Of a DNA stretch of 64,000 bases, positions 35,540-46,516 are shown one piece after another; positions within the stretch are counted from its first letter, which is position 1; each line of letters starts with the position of its first letter. The stretch is taken from positions 2,604,001 through 2,668,000 of the forward strand of contig JAGVVL010000001.1 of assembly GCA_018287875.1 (NCBI GenBank), read 5' to 3'. Made by a program: the position numbers and the translations under genes. The notes under the pieces were generated by a model. The model had not been told where the DNA came from, ran no database searches, and saw nothing but the letters and a program-made list of their open reading frames with translations. Source of the DNA: Nigrospora sphaerica (taxonomy: Eukaryota; Ascomycota; Sordariomycetes; Amphisphaeriales; Apiosporaceae).

Positions 35540-38532
35540 GCTTCGTTCCCGTGGCCACCGCGATGATGACTCGTCTCTTTTGATTTCCGCGAGTCAGGAG
35601 TCACCCGCTGTCGAGGACTCGGCCAATGCCCCCAAGTCCGCTCGCGTGACTTTCGTTTGTGTAGCGGCTGGTGATGGGTGGTAAGCCCAACTCGAACGAG
35701 TACCGCCCCCATTGCGGCGGCGGCGTGCCCTGTTCAGCCATTTCCGACAAAGAGTTAACGGGCATCCTGGCCAACGACGTCAGGTGAATGGGCGTGGGGG
35801 CAACGCTCCGCACGCTGCAAAACCTGGCCACGACCAGTGGGCGGCTTATCGGCCCGGGCCACACGGATGCGGGCGATTGTTAGGGCAACTAGCTGATGAT
35901 TATAGTGGGCGCATCCCTTGCCGCTGCACTGCACTTCTATGGTGCCAGCGCGTTCGCGTCGATCGAGGCGTGGTATTCCCCAGGCAGAGCCCGTGGCCGG
36001 AATCACCCGCAGTAAGGCCCATCAGGAGACCAGGTCGACTCCGAAGAGCTGCTGGTGGAAAAGCGATTCCAAGTCCTGTCTTTGGAGACTGTGCCAACTA
36101 AGAGTTGTGGCTCAAGAAGCCAAGCGGAAGGGAGTTAGCAACAGTGACCGATTGATTTCTCACTGGGTCAATTATTGCCGCCTCAAGCTACAGGTAAATA
36201 GAATAAGCAGTTTTACGCTTTGAAGCTGCGCTTCTGCGTGCCATGCTCTCTGGGCTGCCCTGTGAGCCTCTGGTATTACCAGCTAAAGCGGAGGGGGGAA
36301 ATGTGGCACGCAGCCGACGCGTAAGACCCCGACTGGGTGGTTAAGAGACCGAATGACCAGTCTCCGGGAATTCATGAAGAGCTCTCGCAGCAGCTCGTCA
36401 GCGTGTCCGGTGATACTCGATAGCGTCGAAAACGTGCTGTCCTTCGGCTCGCAGTTCCCGACGTCGCTGAATACTGGCGGCGCTTCTGGCGGCAGATCGT
36501 CAATCCAAGCCGTCGATCAGGCAGTGGCTCCCGGTTATCACTGGCCGCCCATCGCTCCACGACGTCTGCGCCAGACGTCCTGTCCGTGTAAACCGCAGCG
36601 GCATTCCCCCACCTGGCAGTTGGAGGGGGGCCATTGAGGAAGCATAACGGCCCACCAAGACCATGTTTGGTACCGCTGGCGGGGGAATGGGCAGTGTGGA
36701 CGTCAACGTCCGCTCATGGTGTTGTAGAACGCAGCTTGGGTGTTTTCTGTATGGAGGACACGGAGGAATCGATGCGAGTTTGTGCGTGAAGCCATGTTGG
36801 CGACATGCATGCCGACAGTCATGCTCGGCGCATGCAGTGAGCGAGGTGTTTGCATTTCTCTCCGCTGTCATGCTTCCCGGGCGCTCGCTTTTCGGGTCTT
36901 CAGCCAAATGAGGGCTTTGGGCATAGACGGCCACCCGGCAGACCCCATCATCGAGATCAAGAGCAGGCTTTCTCTCTCATTCGATCCTCCGACATCGTTT
37001 ACGACGGCCACGCGCGCCCGTGCGGAAGTCGGCAGAAGCTTCCGCTGCATCTGAGCGTCGCCTTTGCAGGGCGAGCCATCATGCACATCTCGGTTGAATT
37101 GTTGGATCGGGGAGACCGGGTGAAGGCGAGGATTGCAAACAGGCCCGGCTCCCTGGCCAGCCCATCCCCGCCTTCCGCGGTGCAGGGAGAAACGTCGCTC
37201 ACGTCGGCTCATGGGGCTGGGAGGCCTCAAGCGGAGGATGATCGATGGGCCATTGTCCACGGCCGTGCGACCCGACCCCTCCGGCCGCGAAGAGATTGCT
37301 ATTGCAACGCTGTGGGTGGTGGATAGCCGGCACCCCCGACGGCACTGTTCACGCTGCGGGACCGCCTCGTCCACCGTGGGCCAAGGAAAAACATGTTTCC
37401 AAGGCCGGGAACTGGTGGCGATGGCGACTGGGGAGCTGAATTCCGCCAACCTCCCGTCGCCGTGTTTGGCCGGTGGCGTGTGCTTCTTTCTCGTGGGTCT
37501 CAACGGCGCATAGCGGGCAGGGCAGGCACTGGCTGGGAGGCCCTGTCACGCCCCGTGCTATCGCTCGCCCGTTATCAGACTCTGTCGCCTGTTCTGGAAG
37601 GGCTGACGACATCGACCATGCCGAGGACTCCCCCCGTTTCCTGCGAACCTCTGCCCCTCGCTCCCTCGGCAGTCGCGTCTGGCTTGCAGAAGGAGGGGGG
37701 CGCGCACGAAAGCCCCTCCATCCCTCTGCCACCCCGCACGTTCTCGAGAACCTGTGACCGGTTGCAGGAGGACAAGGGGCTTACGTGGTACCTGTCGATC
37801 TCGCGAGAAGGCCCGCGATGGCGAATGGGTCCTTATCAATTAGACATGGCGAGGAGCCGTCCAACGAGACGGTCCCGAAGCAGTCTTGGCAGGCTGATTT
37901 GAATCGGCCTGAGGGCCCAGGGGCTTCGGAAGCCGGGGGACCAGGGCCTCTCCCGCATGAAGATGGGAAAGGATGGGAAGATTGGAAGAAACGGTGGGGC
38001 GACGTGCCAGCGTGTTTGGCGGTCAACGTGGGGAGCGAGCACAGGCTCCGAGGCGCCAGAGACGCAGGCGGCTGGAGAAGCTCACGATGGCTCCAGCGTA
38101 TCAGAGGCGCGAGAACAGCACAACAGACCGCTCCACCGGGACAGACCGCTCCTCGCGCGCTTCAATGCGTGAGTCAAGCCCGCGATGCGACGCCGCTGCT
38201 CTGCCCAGGCTCGGTTCAGCTGGGTCGGATAAAGCAGGACCCCGGAACGGGCTGCATGCGCATGCTGCCCAGATAGCCTCCCCCGTTTGGACTGGACTCG
38301 TCTCGGTGCACTCCATTGCCGTACCTTCGCTGTCTCTGCTGCTATTGCCTGCCCGAGTCCTCTTTGCCTCGGGATCTTTTTTTGCCTGCGATCGGTCCTG
38401 CGTCGGGAGACACAAGCATTCAAGGCCCGGCCCCGAATTGCACGACGGGGAGCCACTTAACCCTCTACCACCGCGGCGGAACCGCAGCAGCATATCCACC
38501 CCCACAAAGCATCCATCCATTGCATACCAGCC
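35540..38532. other. Gene-free block
   Basis: Three kilobases with scattered frames up to 211 codons on the minus strand (36868-37503) that show no motif, signal or splice pattern. I see no transposon ends. Confidence 0.5.
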
Positions 38533-39765
38533 ATGTTGAAGTCACGCTCCAAGACCACTGGCGATGTGCCCACCGTGTCGTCGCGCGGCTCGTCCAAAAG
38601 GCCGCCCTCGATCAATTCGCCGTCGCTCAAGAGAACCGTCTCGACACCTCCCAGCACCGGCAAACCCTCGCGCGGGGAACTCAGCAGTCTGAAGAAAATC
38701 ATCAAGGAGGACCGTACCGGCAAGGACCGAGCCATCATTGCCGTGGTGAGCCAGGACCAGGTGGCCGAACTTGAGCGCAAGATCTACACTTCGAAGTGGA
38801 AGTTCTGGGCCGGTAAGCAACCAGAAGTCCAAGACGGCGCGCGCATCGCAGGCCGGCACTGACCCGTCACGGCAGGGAAAAATACGGTCCGAGTGACCAC
38901 GCCCGACTCGCTCCAGTCGGCCATCGATCTGGCGCAGGGCGACAAGAATGGCGCCCGGAACCTGACCATCCTGGTCAGCCAGGAGCTCGACATGCTGGAC
39001 GAGTTCCACGTCGGCCCCGCCATCAAGAACCTGAGCATCTTCCGGCACGAAGATGTCCAGCTGGGGCCGCCGGTGGGAGCCCTGCTCATCGCGGGCTCCT
39101 GTACGTTTGCCAAGACGCGGCTGGACCGGTGGCAGTTCAAGAAGCACCAGAGCCACAACGTCTACCTCGGCAACGGAGTCGGCATCGCGCTCGACGCCGA
39201 GGTTTTCAACGCGCCCGTACGGGCCAACAACGGCGGCAACGAAATCGAGCTCCGCACCCGAACCCCGCGCGTCTGGGGCAACCAGTGCTCCCTCACCCTG
39301 ACGGATGCCGAGCGCGGCGAGGTGTACCAGCTGTTCAGCAGCCTGCACCAGTCCGAGGTGTCGGGCACGGGCGCGGAGCAGCCTTGGTGGGAGCGGTGGC
39401 AGAAGCCCATCAGCCTCATCATCGGCATCCTGACGGGCAACAAGTCAGGCCACACGATGCGCGCGACGGTCGGCGGGCTCTACGTCGAGTTCAACTTCGG
39501 CGCCGCCGTCCTCAGCGCCGGCGCCGCCGGCATCCCCCAGATCATCTCCATGGCGGCGGGGCCGGCGTCGATGCTGGGCGTCGGCGCCGCCGCCGCCGTC
39601 TACTTCCTGCCCTGGGACGCCATCATGACCTGGCTGTGGAACATCATCAAGAGCCTGTTCCAGGGCATCCTGGCCATCTTCGAAAGACTGATGCGCTGGG
39701 TGGCCAGCAAATTCAAGGGACAGGACAGGACCGAAGGCCCGCCGCTGCCCATGGGCTTCACATAA
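38533..39765 (+). CDS. Orphan protein with disordered N-terminus and hydrophobic C-terminal region
   Basis: Exons 38533-38812 and 38876-39765 (GTAAGC to GCAG, junction KFWAG/KNTVRV), 389 residues. No family recognised. Residues 1-55 are Ser/Pro/Lys/Arg-rich and disordered. Residues 60-255 are mixed and look globular (RVTTPDSLQSAIDLA, then LYVEF-type beta sequence). From about 280 to 350 comes a small-residue-rich hydrophobic stretch (AAVLSAGAAGIPQIISMAAG, then SMLGVGAAAAVYFLPWDAIM), followed by an amphipathic helix with aromatic and basic residues (WLWNIIKSLFQGILAIFERL) and a basic end. No signal peptide. The layout could suit a tail-inserted or membrane-perturbing protein, but that is speculation. 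Confidence 0.75.
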
Positions 39766-40636
39766 AAAACATACGTGCCCTCTCGGGTTGAGGGCTGCCT
39801 TGGGAGTACGCGCGACCGAGGGGATGGCTTGGCGTTTGGGCACCGGAACTGGGATGATGGGATTGGTCTCTTTTTTTTTTTCTCTTCGTTAACAAACCGC
39901 ATTGGTCACCAGCCATCAACATCAGATTGATCAGCTACACCGCAAAACATAGAACCCACGGACTGGAAGCAATTCGATTCGATACCCTAAATCAATACGA
40001 TACATGAGATGGAATTTACCCCTTTACCATGGCAACGGTGCTTGAAACCGATGCGATGGGGTGCAAGTCGGTTGGGTTGCTCGGGGCGACTGTTCGATTC
40101 AATTGCAATAGCGGGCGCATTGCGTGGGCCGCTAACAACGGGTAGGTACGGAAGGCCAGAGCTGCAACTGGTGCAAAACCCCAAATTCTGTAGGTCGGTA
40201 CGATGTGCACGTACACAGCGAGCGAGAGCCCGTTTGCACTGGCGCTGCGCCGGTACGTACATTCATTACACGACCCGGAGAACAATCACGTCGCCGACAA
40301 AGAAGTCTGGGGACAATCTGCTCAACTACCTGGAGCGCATAGTACATCCGCCGGCCCTGCATCTGGCGCCCGTCCGCCTACAGAGTCGCAGCGTTGCAAA
40401 AGGCCGTCCCCAAGCCCGGAATTTTTCTCTGCTGGCCATGGGGCATGTTCTGAAGTTCGTCATCCCAGAGGCACTGACTGATATACCCTCTTGCGCGCCC
40501 CGTCGCTGACACTAGGCGCAGAAAAGGTGCGCCGGCCCCTCGGGCCCGGAAGGGAGAGCACCAGGTCCCGCAGGCGGTCTGCCCGAGTCTGCCGGAGCAG
40601 AAAGCGTCTGCCGACACCGAGGTGGGTGAGAAGGAC
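39766..40636. other. Intergenic; promoter of the TDP1 gene
   Basis: The TDP1 frame stays open upstream of its first ATG to about 40480, so an upstream coding exon joined near 40512 (ACACTAG) is possible. Confidence 0.5.
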
Positions 40637-42211
40637 ATGTCAACTGCCTCCGAGTCCGAGACGGAAGAGGCATCGGAGGCCCGGCGAGAGCGTGCGGTGA
40701 AAAGGAAGCGCAAAGCCGACGAGGAGCTCGCGGATCTTCGAGCTCCTCCTGCTACTCGCCGTTCAGCCCGCACCGCAGCATCGTGGGGGTCCAGTGCGGC
40801 GGCTTCGCTGCCTTTCGCCCATGGTGCTATTCGCATCACCCGAACCCCGGGACGACGGGAAGCAAGGAACTGTGTCAACCTCGGCGATGTTATTCAGGGG
40901 GGCCAGCTCGTGTCCGCTTGCGTTTTCTCCTTCTTCATCGCCAACGAGGAGCTGTTCCGGCACCTCCCTGTCTCCCGCGCCTCCAAGGCCACCGACTCGC
41001 GCCCGCCGATCTTTATAGGCCGCGACCCCAACATGGACCCCATGTTGGAGGGTGCATGCCAGCAACAGGGTCTGCAGCTCAGCGGGAGGGTGACCAGGAA
41101 ACAACTTGAGAAAATCACGCCCACGCTGAAGGACATGTACCGCACGGCCTACGGACAGAATTATCACGCTTTCTATGCTTTCTCGGCGGGGTCTTCGCAT
41201 TCCAAGATACTGGTGCTGGTCTATCCCAATTTCCTGCGACTTGTCATAACATCGTGCAATATGATGGATATCGACACGGAGCTGGGCGACAACAACTGGT
41301 ATATTCACGACCTACCAAAACGACGGAGACGCGCCAAGTCAGAACCCAGCGGCTTCGAGGCCGGCTTGCTGGCTCACCTTGGGGCTCTCCAAACGCCCGA
41401 GGAGTTCCTCGACCTGATCCGGGGCGCGTACGATTACTCGACCGTCAAAGCGCATCTTGTCACGTCGGTGCCAGGCACCCACTCGGCTGCCAGGGCAGAG
41501 CAACATGGTCTTCTGCGTCTCCGGCGCATTGTCCATGATTTGGACCTTGGTCTTGCAGAGAAGGCGAAGGAGAAGAAATTGCAGCTCGAGGTCTGCGCCG
41601 CCAGCGTGGGCAACCTCTCGGCAAAGTGGCTGGCGGGCTTTTACGATTGCGCCCTTGGCAGGCGCGGCCTGGCCGTCGCCGAAGAGGAGCACAAGGTTCC
41701 CCCGATGAGACTGTTTTACCCCACGGTGGAAGATGTCAAGGCGGCGGAGCCCGAGGCCCAGGATGCGGCCAGCAACATCGGATGCCACACGCGACCTTGG
41801 AACAAGGCGCCCGCGGACGTCAAGAGCATATTCCACCACTACAAATCCAAGGACCCCGGTCGCCTCTTCCACCAGAAGCTGATCATGGCCTGTAACGCGT
41901 CCGATGGCACCTCACCGCCCTGGTATGTCTATCTGGGCTCGGCCAACTTGAGCGCCTCGGCCTGGGGCAGCCTCGAGCTGGACAAGAAGGGAAACGGGGC
42001 CACCGACAACACCAAGTTGGTCAAGATGACCAATTTTGAGTGCGGTGTGGTGGTGCCGGGGCACCTGGTCGAGAGTCTGCTCGAACCGGGAACGAGGCAC
42101 TGGAACGAGGGCATTGTGCCGCATGATCAGAGCGCTGCGCGCTACGCACGGAAGGAGAAGCCCTGGAATGATATCCGATGGGTAACGGGGTATAGCGACA
42201 ATTGGCTGTAG
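40637..42211 (+). CDS. tdp1: Tyrosyl-DNA phosphodiesterase 1
   Basis: Nuclear repair enzyme that hydrolyses the bond between a stalled topoisomerase I tyrosine and the DNA 3' end; a phospholipase-D superfamily member with two HxK motifs. Both are present: SSHSKILVLVY at about residue 188 and LFHQKLIMA at about 412, the latter followed by the conserved YLGSANLSASAWG. The N-terminal 60 residues are acidic then basic (KRKRKADEE), a likely nuclear localisation signal. The modelled frame is one exon of 524 residues. The frame stays open upstream of the first ATG (40637) for some 150 bases without another Met, so an extra 5' exon may exist. Confidence 0.93.
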   Translation: MSTASESETEEASEARRERAVKRKRKADEELADLRAPPATRRSARTAASWGSSAAASLPFAHGAIRITRTPGRREARNCVNLGDVIQGGQLVSACVFSFFIANEELFRHLPVSRASKATDSRPPIFIGRDPNMDPMLEGACQQQGLQLSGRVTRKQLEKITPTLKDMYRTAYGQNYHAFYAFSAGSSHSKILVLVYPNFLRLVITSCNMMDIDTELGDNNWYIHDLPKRRRRAKSEPSGFEAGLLAHLGALQTPEEFLDLIRGAYDYSTVKAHLVTSVPGTHSAARAEQHGLLRLRRIVHDLDLGLAEKAKEKKLQLEVCAASVGNLSAKWLAGFYDCALGRRGLAVAEEEHKVPPMRLFYPTVEDVKAAEPEAQDAASNIGCHTRPWNKAPADVKSIFHHYKSKDPGRLFHQKLIMACNASDGTSPPWYVYLGSANLSASAWGSLELDKKGNGATDNTKLVKMTNFECGVVVPGHLVESLLEPGTRHWNEGIVPHDQSAARYARKEKPWNDIRWVTGYSDNWL

Positions 42212-43102
42212 AGGGTCGGCGACGCGGGAAATGGTGGGCATAGCGTCTTGCCGCCTTGTTACCGATGATGACTTGTACAACGAACAAAAGCAAATCTCTG
42301 GCTGTAACGATCAGACTACAGGATACGATGGCCGCCCACCGCGGGCGCCATTGGTGGTGTCGGGTCCATGCGATTCCCAAATGCTTCTGCGAGAGTCGTA
42401 GCATTATTACTGTTGGTGACCACATTGGAAGGAAAGCTGATGAGGGGCCGGCTTTGTGGAGAGAGGAGGAAACCCCAATTCGGAAAGAGAGTCGAGGAGA
42501 CGACCAATGGCGGCAACGGATGGGGGGCAGCAAAACGGGTCCAATAAAGGCGGCGACGACGACAAGCACATGTGCGCCCAGCCGGGGATAGTAAACGATG
42601 ATCCTCACACCTCGAGATTTTGCGCGTGTCCTCGGTTAAAAAGCCCGTCGTGGATTACGTCAAGTATTGCGCGTGTCGCCGCGGAACATTGCGATATGTT
42701 GAGCCGCACGAAAACTGGAGCCCGTTGGGAGGAAGTCCCCAGGTAGCGAGTCCCATCCGTCATGACCTGTTGATTGACGTCAGGTGCACGAATGAAGGGG
42801 GTTCGCCCCTCAACGTAACACACGCCGGGATTGAGAGGCAATAAATGCTGGCGGATTCGCGCATTCGCCGCGGATGGGAGGAAATATTGATATCTCTTAT
42901 TGGCAGTAACCAGACCACTACCCGGCGACGACTTTGACCCTAGCGAGATCTATAGAACCGAAGCAAACAGACCAAATCGAAAACAAGACGCCGAGCCAGA
43001 ACAAACTTGCCGAAGCCACCAACGGACAAAACCATACCCGAATCGCCAACGCCGCCAGCACGACCCTTTTAAGAAAACCGCAAAACCACCACGACTAGCA
43101 TC
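42212..43102. other. Intergenic, promoter of the small mitochondrial-type protein
   Basis: No gene recognised; frames are short. The last 100 bases are C/A-rich, as in fungal 5' leaders. Confidence 0.5.
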
Positions 43103-43502
43103 ATGTTCGCCCGCTCCGCCGCCCTCCGGACCGGCATCCGCGCCGCCGCGCCGGGCCCCGCGCGCGCCAGCCGCCGGTGGGAGTCCTCGCCCACGTCGTC
43201 GTCAAAAGGGTCGACGACCAAGCCGGCCGAGGACCACTCGCTGGGAAACAAGGCCAAAGCCGCTCCCACGTACGTCTCCTGCCCTCGCCTTCCCTCCACG
43301 ACCCCCCCTTCTCCCGCAGAGTACGCTAACCTTGGCCCCTCCCGACAGTGCCATGATCGCCGGCGCCTTCGGCCTCTTCATCGTCGGCACCTACACCCTC
43401 ATGCTGGGCAACCCGGCCAAGGCCCAGGAAGTTGCCGACAAGGTCAGCAGCGACGCCGCGAGCAAGGAGCACAAGTTCCGCCGCCCGACGCCGACGTCGT
43501 GA
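43103..43502 (+). CDS. Small single-pass mitochondrial-type protein
   Basis: Exons 43103-43269 and 43349-43502 (GTACGT donor, GCTAAC branch point, ACAG acceptor), 106 residues. The N-terminus MFARSAALRTGIRAAAPG is Arg/Ala-rich and free of acidic residues, a good mitochondrial presequence. A Ser/Lys-rich linker is followed by one transmembrane helix (MIAGAFGLFIVGTYTLMLG, about residues 58-76) and a charged C-terminus. Probably an inner-membrane protein with the tail in the intermembrane space or matrix. I recognise the general form from ascomycete genomes but cannot name a function. Confidence 0.8.
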
Positions 43503-44153
43503 AGGAAAAAGAAGGGGAGTGGTGCGAGGGTGCGGGGGGTTCTTCTATTCCTTTCCCCCCGCGGGCGTTTGGGCAACTTTTGTGCGTTTTCGGGAGTTTT
43601 TTTTTTGCCGTTAGGTTCTCCTCCGGGCTCATGGAATCCCAGTAGCGTCTATACCGAACATTGAAACCTGCAGTTGTCTCCGAGACCCACTGTGTTTGCA
43701 TGTTTATTGCTGCCTGCTGTGCTTCAGCATAGTAGGTGACATCTCTCGCGACTCGGGAATGCTTCGAAGCTGAGAACACCAGTCACGCCAGCATTACGCA
43801 TTGGCCAGTGTAAGTAAGCAGATCGTCGGTACCGCTCCCAGGGTGAAGGGACCAAGCAGTCGAGAGCTAGCCTTGGGCATGCCGTGTGTGGGGAGAGGAC
43901 AGTTTGGTCATAGTCTGGAATTCCCTGATACGCTGTTGATGTATTCCTCTATCCCGCTGTTCTAACTGTATTTCCTTTTTCATCCTTTCGTACGCCTCGG
44001 CCAGGCTCTGGTCACCGCCATGACACCCTCAAGCGGAGCACATAGCTCTCTCCCGACCAGGTCCTTACCGTCGTGATCATACACCAACTCCATATTTGCA
44101 AGTGACGACGAAAATTTCCGGGATCTAGACGCATCTTCGGGCACCTCAAAAGG
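43503..44153. other. Convergent intergenic spacer
   Basis: Between two 3' ends. Nothing recognised. Confidence 0.6.
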
Positions 44154-45404
44154 TCAGGTGCGGCCCTTGCACCCATCGGGGCACGGGTGACGGATATGGA
44201 CGCCGCCGTTGTGAAGGTGGTAGTTTCCGGGAACGTTACCCAACGGACCCTCCGACTCGTCTAGCGTCACTGTGTGCTTTCGAACCTTTTGAGGGAAGCC
44301 GCCGGTTACGCAGTTTCGCCTCAGCCCCGGTACTATTTCATCCGTATCCCGTCTGAGAAAGTCTTCGCGGAACAAAGGATACTTCAAGAATAATGCCCTG
44401 AGACTTTCAAAGCACATCCCAGCCGTGGCGGTGAAGTAGGCATAGTCCAAGATCAAGCTCCTCGTAGGGGACGGCATGAAGCGCCCGCGCCTGGTAGACG
44501 AGCAGATGAGATCGAGGTACTCGAACGGCGGAGAGTTGCGTTCCAAATTTCTCTCTCCTTCGCGGAAGTTGTTGATGATTGCGTTGAAAAAATCGTCGAG
44601 GCAGTATTGCTCGGCGAAGAGAGCCAGTTCCAGCATTCCAACCTGTATCGCCGTGTCCAGTCGTCGGTTCTCAGCCTGTGACCACCCGCCCATTTTCCAT
44701 TTCGGATGCTTGTGCTGGTAAAATTCGAGGAGAGACCAGTTGACACTGTCGCTACTGCTGGGCGGCTTCCGTGAGCGGAGTGTTCGCGGTGACTCCATCA
44801 GAATCATATCTACCAGGCGAAGCTCGTCCGGAGAATATCTCATGTATATATGCAGGCAACAAATGTTCTGGTAACAGTCTGTTTTGACCGGCGGATTCGG
44901 CAGTACCGGAAATAGCAAGGGAAAAAGACTCATGGTGGTGGAAGCAGGGACCAGGGAGCCCTCCGGCGGGCACAGTGGTGTTGAGGATGGCACTGGGGTA
45001 GAACCTGATGGTGGGAATGTCGCGAGAGTAAAACCGATGGTGGTGGGAGCACGACCCAGGTAGCCCTCCATTGTGTGGGCCAATGTGAAATAGCCCCTGA
45101 ACCGAGGCCGAACTCTGGGCAGTGGGTGACCCTGAAGCCACTCAACAAGTCGTTTGAAGACCTCTCCGTTCACGCCTGGCAAGCTCATGTACTGCACTCG
45201 CTCATCGTGGTAATTTTTGCTGAACGGTAGCCGGGTAAGAGACGCTGCGTTGTCCTTAAGGACCTGTCTCGGAACAGCCACGCGGGGGCCTAAACCGTCG
45301 CACAAGACTTTTACAAGACTGGAAGCGCCAAACGATCATCAGAGGTTTCGAAAACTGTTTATGAGGGGTGGAGTTGTAACTTACTCCTCGTCTTCGCCGG
45401 CCAT
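44154..45404 (-). CDS. BTB/POZ-like protein with an internal duplication
   Basis: Exons 45385-45404 (MAGEDE) and 44154-45318, 394 residues; the intron 45319-45384 runs GTAAGT to CCAG. The N-terminal part resembles a fungal BTB domain only in its second half (VQYMSLPGVNGEVFKRLVEW). A Pro/Ser/Thr-rich segment at about residues 80-150 contains two imperfect 35-residue copies, beginning EGYLGRAPTTIGF and EGSLVPASTTMSLF. The C-terminal half is globular (LELALFAEQYCLDDFFNAII), the helical segment that follows BTB domains in this fungal family. The Pro-rich duplication may be partly intronic. Function unknown; BTB relatives serve as adaptors for cullin ligases or as transcription factors. Confidence 0.6.
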
Positions 45405-46516
45405 ACTGATGAGGAATATGGGCTTCGATGATTGTGATCTTCTAGGCTCGCACTATGTATGTAGCTCGGGAGGGGCAAGGAAATGAACGTGATCCCGACG
45501 GCGTCCCGTGCTCGTAGTGTTGGAAAAGCCGAGTGGTCGTATGTGAATTCTCCGCGCTAAACTAGGCGAGAGAAATGGGAGGATTATTTGAGGGCGGTAG
45601 GTATCGTAGTGTATGTTTGGGGGCAAGACTATTCAAAGGCAAAGGCGACCGCCAGGGCACCTACGCGTCAGTTTGCCTTTTCAAAAGAGGTAGGAAGTAT
45701 GTTGATATTAGGAGCCGGGAAGACGAGCAACAGAATAAGCAGGTGAAGGTAATGTCTTGATGTGATTGACGGTCAATCTAGCCGGTGTTGGTATTAGGAA
45801 GGAGCCTACGTTGTTCTTGTTTCCTGCTGTGACCTTTCCCTCTTGTAACTGCGTACTTTCTTGTTGCCGGTACTTTTTCTATGCAACTTTGGTTCCACCA
45901 AGGAACGACCCGGGGAAAGGACTGCGTGCCTTTAGTTTCGCGGCGCTATTTCCAGAAATTCTTCCTGCCGCCGGATCTAATAGCCCGGTTTCCAGAAGAT
46001 AGTAGGCATCCATTGTAAATGGCCACGAGTGACACATGGTAGCCGCCTGATGAGATTGAGATAGACGCGCCTGCATTCCTTGCGCCTTTCACACATTTGA
46101 TATGAAATCCCAGAAACAGACTGCACTTGGCGTTGGCTTGCCTCGATAGCATTGGCAGGCCGGAGCAAAGCGCAATTAGGTAAAAGCCCCCCGATAACAC
46201 TGGGGGCTTGACTTGTAACTGCGCCAGGCAACAGTATAAATGCCATATTTGGTACTGCAGCGCGGCTTCGGATGTCCCGGGGTGAAGCACGCAGTGTAAT
46301 AGTTGAAAGGAAACACTGGATTTGAGGTTGTGGTGGTTCGGGACGGTACCGCGTCGCGATTGACAAACGCGCTAACGGCCAATTTACGCGTCTCGGACGC
46401 GGTCGCGCGTCGTCCAGTGCCCCTCCATCGCTACCTCTGTTGTACGTTATCCGCCATACAAATGGATCCCGCGGCCAGCACCGCGAGCGCAACCCGTCAA
46501 GTCCAGAGTCTGCGCC
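45405..46516. other. Divergent promoter region
   Basis: Between the starts of the BTB-like gene and the primase gene. CG-rich elements cluster in the last 160 bases before the primase ATG, including one ACGCGT. No gene supported. Confidence 0.5.
46386..46391. promoter_or_regulatory. ACGCGT (MCB-like) element upstream of primase
   Basis: Palindromic ACGCGT 131 bases before the primase ATG, amid other CGCG-containing words. In yeasts, ACGCGT binds MBF and drives S-phase expression of DNA synthesis genes. The hexamer also occurs elsewhere in this GC-rich window, so this is only suggestive. Confidence 0.35.

Noticed and set aside
35540..38532. Possible transposon relic in the 3-kb block beside the tRNA
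   Set aside because: No inverted or direct terminal repeats, no transposase or reverse-transcriptase motif in any frame I read.
38542..39348. 268-codon minus frame over the orphan gene
   Set aside because: The plus frame has a proper intron with in-phase junction and Met start; the minus frame is its shadow.
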